DNA of 64,000 nucleotides. Origin: MWAR01 sp035388825 (lineage in GTDB: Bacteria > Muiribacteriota > Ozemobacteria > Ozemobacterales > Ozemobacteraceae). Location of the stretch: contig DAOOQQ010000018.1 of NCBI GenBank assembly GCA_035388825.1, positions 5,067-69,066 on the forward strand, in the 5' to 3' direction. The notes below the pieces were generated by a model that worked only from the letters and a program-made list of their open reading frames with translations, did not search any database and was not told the origin of the DNA. Positions 60,389 through 64,000 of this stretch are shown in pieces. The position numbers and the translations under genes were made by a program. Each line of letters starts with the position of its first letter. Position 1 is the first letter of the stretch.

Positions 60389-62283
60389 GCACCGAGACCG
60401 CCAACGCCCCCGCCGGGGTCATCCGCGTCCTTTCCGAGGAAGTCGTCGGCCGCATCGCCGCCGGCGAGGTCGTCGAGCGGCCGGCCTCGGTCGTGAAGGA
60501 GCTGGTCGAGAATGCGGTCGACGCCCGCGGCCGCCGCATCGAGATCGAGATCAAGGAAGGCGGCCAGAAGCTGATCGAGATCACCGACGACGGCATCGGC
60601 ATGTGCCGCCAGGACGCGGTGCTCGCCTTCACCCCTCACGCGACGAGCAAGATCAGTTCGGAAACCGACCTCGACCACCTCGAGTCGCTCGGCTTCCGGG
60701 GCGAGGCCCTCGCGACGATCGCGGCCGTCTCCCGCGTGACCCTCGTGACGCGACTTGCCGGAAGCGAGGCCGGAACACGCCTCCAGGTGGACGGTGGCCG
60801 GCTCGGCAGCGTCGAACTCGACCATTTCCCGCGCGGCACCCGCATCCAGGTGCGCAATCTGTTCTTCAACGTGCCCGCCCGCCGCAAGTTCCTCAAGTCG
60901 GTCCAGAGCGAGATGGCCCAGATTTCGGATATCGTCTGCCATTATATGCTGGGCTATCCGGAAATCGCGTTCCGGTTCACCCGCAACAACGCCCCGCTCG
61001 CCGACTCCCCGGGAACCGGCAGCCTCGTCGATGCCGTGCTCGCCGTGTACGGCCCCGAGGTGACGCGCTCCCTGCTGCCCCTGAAAGAACCTCTGACGCT
61101 CGCCGGAACCGGCGCCTCGATCCGCGGCTTCATCTCGCGGCCGACCGACGCCCGCCCCTCGAACCGATACATGACGCTGCTGGTGAACCGCCGCTATGTG
61201 CGCTCGAAGCTGCTGTCCCAGGCCGTCGCGAAGGCGCTTTCCGCGTTTTTCCCCAAGGGCCGCTGGCCCGTGCTGGTCTTCGACCTCCGCCTGCCGCCCG
61301 AGATGGTCGATGCCAACGTCCATCCCCAGAAAACCGAGGTCCGGTTCCGCGACGAACGCTGGGTGTTCGGCATGGTCTGGGAAACCCTCCAGACGACGCT
61401 TTCCGGCCTATCGATGGTCGCCCCCGCCTCGGCCCTTACCCCCCGAACCACGCCGGATCCCGGAGCCGCAGAGGCGGATTCCGCGTCGGAACAGGATGCG
61501 GAAGACGATGCCCCGGCTCACACGGCGGCCCCCGTCGCCCATCCCTCGCTGTTCGGCAGCCTGTCCCCGGCACCCGCCAATTCCATACCCATCCATACAC
61601 AAAACCTCCCTGCCGGCCGCGGCAGGATCTATGAACTCAAGGACGGGAACGAGCGCCTCGCTCCGGGCTCCTCTCCCGTGCAGCCCCTCGAGCCGGTCAT
61701 CACGCTGAACGAGCCGCGCATTCTCGCCCAACTGCTCCAGTCGTATCTGCTCGGAGAGGACCGCGACGGCATGTTCATCATCGACCAGCATGCGGCGCAC
61801 GAACGGATCCTGTTCGACACCTACGTCCAGGCCTACCGTGACCAGAAGATCGCCGCCCAGCCGCTGCTGTTCCCGATCCCCGTCAAGCTGCTCCCCTCCG
61901 AGCGCATGATCATGAAGGAGCGCGGGGAACAGCTCAAGGAGCTCGGGTTCGGCATCCAGCAGGAGGAAGACGGCCAGTTCTACGCGACCGCCGTTCCCAT
62001 GCTGGGAGGCAAATCGGCCGACGGCGAAACGATCCAGGATCTCCTGGCCCAGGTTCTGGGCGGTTGGGAATCCCGGAGCCTCGACGAGATCAAGATCGAC
62101 CTGCTCAAGATGATGGCCTGCAAAGCCGCCGTCAAAGCCGGAGATCCCCTCAAGGAGCCGGAGATGCGCTCGCTGCTCGAGCAGCTTCTCAAGACGCCGA
62201 ACCCGTTCACCTGCCCGCACGGCCGGCCGATCGTCGTCCGGCTCACCACCCGGCAGATCGAGCACGGCTTCCTGCGCGCCTGA
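60385..62283 (+). CDS. mutL: DNA mismatch repair protein MutL
   Basis: 632 residues. The GHKL ATPase has RIAAGEVVERPASVVKELVENAVDA, TDDGIGM, FTPHATSKI and LGFRGEALATIAAV. A Pro/Ala-rich linker (about 350-430) separates the C-terminal endonuclease-type domain, with the metal motif IIDQHAAHERILFDTY (the last acidic residue is Asp where the consensus has Glu), ACKAAVKAGD and PFTCPHGRPIVVRLT. It nicks the new strand after MutS recognition. It is located between t6A and i6A tRNA-modification genes. Confidence 0.95.
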   Translation: MSTETANAPAGVIRVLSEEVVGRIAAGEVVERPASVVKELVENAVDARGRRIEIEIKEGGQKLIEITDDGIGMCRQDAVLAFTPHATSKISSETDLDHLESLGFRGEALATIAAVSRVTLVTRLAGSEAGTRLQVDGGRLGSVELDHFPRGTRIQVRNLFFNVPARRKFLKSVQSEMAQISDIVCHYMLGYPEIAFRFTRNNAPLADSPGTGSLVDAVLAVYGPEVTRSLLPLKEPLTLAGTGASIRGFISRPTDARPSNRYMTLLVNRRYVRSKLLSQAVAKALSAFFPKGRWPVLVFDLRLPPEMVDANVHPQKTEVRFRDERWVFGMVWETLQTTLSGLSMVAPASALTPRTTPDPGAAEADSASEQDAEDDAPAHTAAPVAHPSLFGSLSPAPANSIPIHTQNLPAGRGRIYELKDGNERLAPGSSPVQPLEPVITLNEPRILAQLLQSYLLGEDRDGMFIIDQHAAHERILFDTYVQAYRDQKIAAQPLLFPIPVKLLPSERMIMKERGEQLKELGFGIQQEEDGQFYATAVPMLGGKSADGETIQDLLAQVLGGWESRSLDEIKIDLLKMMACKAAVKAGDPLKEPEMRSLLEQLLKTPNPFTCPHGRPIVVRLTTRQIEHGFLRA

Positions 62284-62286
62284 CCG

Positions 62287-63195
62287 ATGTCCCGACGTCC
62301 CCTCATCGCCGTTCTCGGCCCGACGGCCTGCGGGAAGAGCGCCCTCGCCCTCGATCTTGCGCGCCGGTTCGGTCTCGAGATCGTCAACTGCGACTCCCGC
62401 CAGATCTACCGCGAGATGGAGATCGGAACGGCGAAGCCCACCCCGGATGAACGCGCGGCCGCTCCCCATCATCTGTATGACCTCGTCACGCCGGACCGGA
62501 GGTTCAGTGCCGGCGACTACCTGCGCGAGGCAACCGCCTGCTGCGAGCGGCTCTGGGCTCGGGGGGCCGTTCCCCTGGTGACGGGCGGCACGGGCTTTTA
62601 CTACGATGCTCTCACCGCCGGCCTGCCCAGGGAGTCGGGTGACCCCGCTCTGCAGCTCCGTCTGCAGGAAAGACTCGACGTCGAAGGCCTGTCCTCCCTC
62701 CTCTCGGAGCTCGACCGGCTCGATCCGGCCGGCGCCGCAACGATCGACCGGCAGAACCCCCGGCGTGTCCTGCGCGCGCTCGAACTCGTTCTCGCGACCG
62801 GCCGGTCCCTCGCCGAGATCTGGCAGCGCCAGGGGGCCCTCGAAGCGGATCTTCTCTGCGTATCGGTCACCCTCGAGCGCGAACGCCTCCACGCCCGCAT
62901 TACCGCCCGCGTGGATGCGATGCTCGCCGCCGGCCTCGCCGATGAGGCGCACGAGCTGCTTCGACGGTATGGTGCCGACGCTCCCGGCCTGCAGAGCATC
63001 GGATACGCAGAATGGGCGGTTCCCGGCGCATCCGTCGCGGAAATCCGTGAAGCGATCATCCAGCATACACGCCAGTATGCAAAGCGGCAGGAGACCTGGT
63101 TCAGAAAGCGGCCGGGCATCCCTGCAGACGATCTCGGACATCCGCAAACCCCCGCGCGCATCCGCGAACGCATCGAAACATTCCTGGGCGACTGA
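62287..63195 (+). CDS. miaA: tRNA dimethylallyltransferase MiaA
   Basis: 302 residues. P-loop GPTACGKSALALDLARR (11-27), EIVNCDSRQIYREMEIGTAKP, FSAGDYLREA, VTGGTGFYYDALTAGLP and the C-terminal GLQSIGYAEW and RQYAKRQETWFRKRP are as in the family. It adds dimethylallyl to A37 of tRNAs reading UNN codons (i6A). It begins three bases after mutL and ends the operon. Confidence 0.95.
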   Translation: MSRRPLIAVLGPTACGKSALALDLARRFGLEIVNCDSRQIYREMEIGTAKPTPDERAAAPHHLYDLVTPDRRFSAGDYLREATACCERLWARGAVPLVTGGTGFYYDALTAGLPRESGDPALQLRLQERLDVEGLSSLLSELDRLDPAGAATIDRQNPRRVLRALELVLATGRSLAEIWQRQGALEADLLCVSVTLERERLHARITARVDAMLAAGLADEAHELLRRYGADAPGLQSIGYAEWAVPGASVAEIREAIIQHTRQYAKRQETWFRKRPGIPADDLGHPQTPARIRERIETFLGD

Positions 63196-63209
63196 AAACC
63201 AGCCGTACA

Positions 63210-63239
63210 TTGCGGGTTTCTGACGGTCAGTGATATACT
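63210..63239 (+). promoter_or_regulatory. Promoter of the 36-residue peptide gene
   Basis: TTGCGG, 18 bases, TATACT, about 45 bases before the ATG at 63285. Confidence 0.45.
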
Positions 63240-63284
63240 GCTCAGAAAATCGTCGCATTCTGCCGACAACGTGAGGAGACCGAC

Positions 63285-63395
63285 ATGTCGCTTTGTCTTC
63301 CGATGATCGCGGGTCAGGTGGTGAAGAACGTCCTGATCTGCACGCTGAACCTGTTCTTCTCGGTCTGGGTGTTCAAAAGCCACGGGGGGATGTAA
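63285..63395 (+). CDS. 36-residue single-membrane-segment peptide
   Basis: A frame too short for usual gene calling. GAGGAG lies six bases before the ATG and a promoter lies upstream. The product has a hydrophobic stretch KNVLICTLNLFFSVWVF (about 14-30) with a basic end, two cysteines before it and SHGGM after it. It could be a small membrane regulator or a toxin-like peptide; its function is unknown. It starts 90 bases after miaA and ends 27 bases before the next gene. Confidence 0.5.
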   Translation: MSLCLPMIAGQVVKNVLICTLNLFFSVWVFKSHGGM

Positions 63396-63422
63396 CATCG
63401 CCCCAGCCGCGGAGGTGACGCA

Positions 63423-64000
63423 GTGCGGGAGGTTACGGATCTCGAGATCAGTGCCGGCATCAGACGTGAATTGTCCAGCCGGCGCGTTGATCTTGGCAAG
63501 CTGAAATTCGCCGTTTCCGGCGGTGTCGTCACCTTCACGGGCGAACTGGCGTTCATCGGGCTCGGCAAATCCCCTGATGAAATAGCTGTCGAAATAAAAT
63601 TCATCGAGTCCACCCTCCGCATGCAGCGGGGGGTCAAGGAGCTCCGGTTCGACCTCGAAAACCTGTCCCGCAGCGATTCGGGGAAATGGGAACCGCGAAG
63701 CGCCGGTACATCCGCCGCCCAGGGCACCGGGGAGGGATTTCACTGTCCCGAGTGCCAGACCGTGTTCCGGTTCTGCCCGTGCTGCGGCAAACCGCTCGTC
63801 GCAGGTCTTCCGGCCCAGCCGCCGGCGCACCGCCCCGGCCTCCCGGGACCGACGCTGCTGAAACCGCTTCCCCGCAGGATCGAGCCCCTCCGGCCGGCAC
63901 CCCTCAAGCCGGTGACCCCTCTTCCGGTTCCCCCGAGCGAACCACCGAAGATGCCGGTCACCCCCCTCGACGGCCGTCGAGGGGGGGGACCGGCATCTTC
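63423..64000 (+). CDS. BON-like domain and zinc-ribbon protein, C-terminus beyond the right edge
   Basis: 192 residues are visible, starting at a GTG with GGAGGTG six bases upstream. A BON-like domain (about 5-82, KFAVSGGVVTFTGELAFIG and MQRGVKELRFDLENL) is followed by a zinc ribbon (CPEC about residue 111 and CPCC about 121) and a Pro/Arg-rich linker. It runs off the window inside a 54-base palindrome. Function unknown; BON domains usually bind membranes or polymers. Confidence 0.6.
   Translation, partial: MREVTDLEISAGIRRELSSRRVDLGKLKFAVSGGVVTFTGELAFIGLGKSPDEIAVEIKFIESTLRMQRGVKELRFDLENLSRSDSGKWEPRSAGTSAAQGTGEGFHCPECQTVFRFCPCCGKPLVAGLPAQPPAHRPGLPGPTLLKPLPRRIEPLRPAPLKPVTPLPVPPSEPPKMPVTPLDGRRGGGPAS
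63947..64000. repeat. 54-base near-perfect palindrome at the window edge
   Basis: The arms 63947-63973 and 63974-64000 are reverse complements with one mismatch and no loop. Starting from the outside they read GAAGATGCCGGTC. The right edge of the window cuts at the end of the second arm, so its full size is unknown. Confidence 0.9.

Overview
This is a GC-rich stretch of about 64 kb of bacterial chromosome, densely coded on both strands. It carries no rRNA, tRNA, CRISPR array, phage module or insertion sequence that I can recognise. Several genes point to a two-membrane (diderm) bacterium: a TonB-dependent outer-membrane receptor, an LptA/OstA-like protein, a multihaem c-type cytochrome with thioredoxin-like helpers, and O-antigen or exopolysaccharide enzymes. 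Reading-frame usage is strongly GC-rich, which produces very long antisense shadow frames. I cannot place the organism more precisely; an uncultured or deep-branching Gram-negative-type lineage fits the mixed gene content.

Layout. 1-3633 (minus strand): an exported redox block of two TlpA/ResA-like thioredoxins, a PpiC-type foldase, a HAMP membrane protein and a multihaem cytochrome that runs off the left edge. 3989-5578: VanZ-like and RDD membrane proteins and a YfcE-type phosphoesterase. 5612-9743: a peptide importer (binding protein and two permeases, no ATPases) coupled to a class C26 gamma-glutamyl hydrolase. 10585-14843: a minus-strand polysaccharide cluster of UbiA-type prenyltransferase, Wzz-like protein, O-antigen ligase/polymerase and GT4. 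15140-19067: a B12/radical-SAM-like protein without cluster cysteines, an AroQ homologue lacking one conserved histidine, and a U32 peptidase. 19127-28758: stress, LysM, hydrolase, APP1-like, M48 protease and Ddl genes. 28843-32957: TonB receptor, YfiR-like protein and histidine kinase in one operon. 33077-37370: ThiT, ribosomal protein L28, leucyl aminopeptidase and a lipoprotein. 37392-43058: a second glycan cluster. 43033-45598: small proteins. 45715-51503: DUF362 ferredoxin-like protein, MutS and a coiled-coil DUF2325 protein. 51628-52494: a primary-type sigma factor. 52564-55119: alpha-glucan phosphorylase. 55259-63195: LptA-like protein, Ski2-like helicase, TsaE, TsaB, TsaD, MutL and MiaA in one tightly overlapped run, followed by a 36-residue membrane peptide and a zinc-ribbon protein cut by the right edge.

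Three signals are not explained by the genes. First, the three largest gene-free gaps each hold a copy of the same short element, whose imperfect inverted ends are built from CGCAGATG-like units; each copy points its same end at a downstream start codon. Second, several transcription units have a -10 hexamer only 7-13 bases before the start codon and no Shine-Dalgarno sequence, which suggests leaderless mRNAs. Third, many genes contain one 25-35 base AT-rich island where the codons switch abruptly to ATA, TTA, TCA and TAT. A 54-base near-perfect palindrome ends exactly at the window edge.
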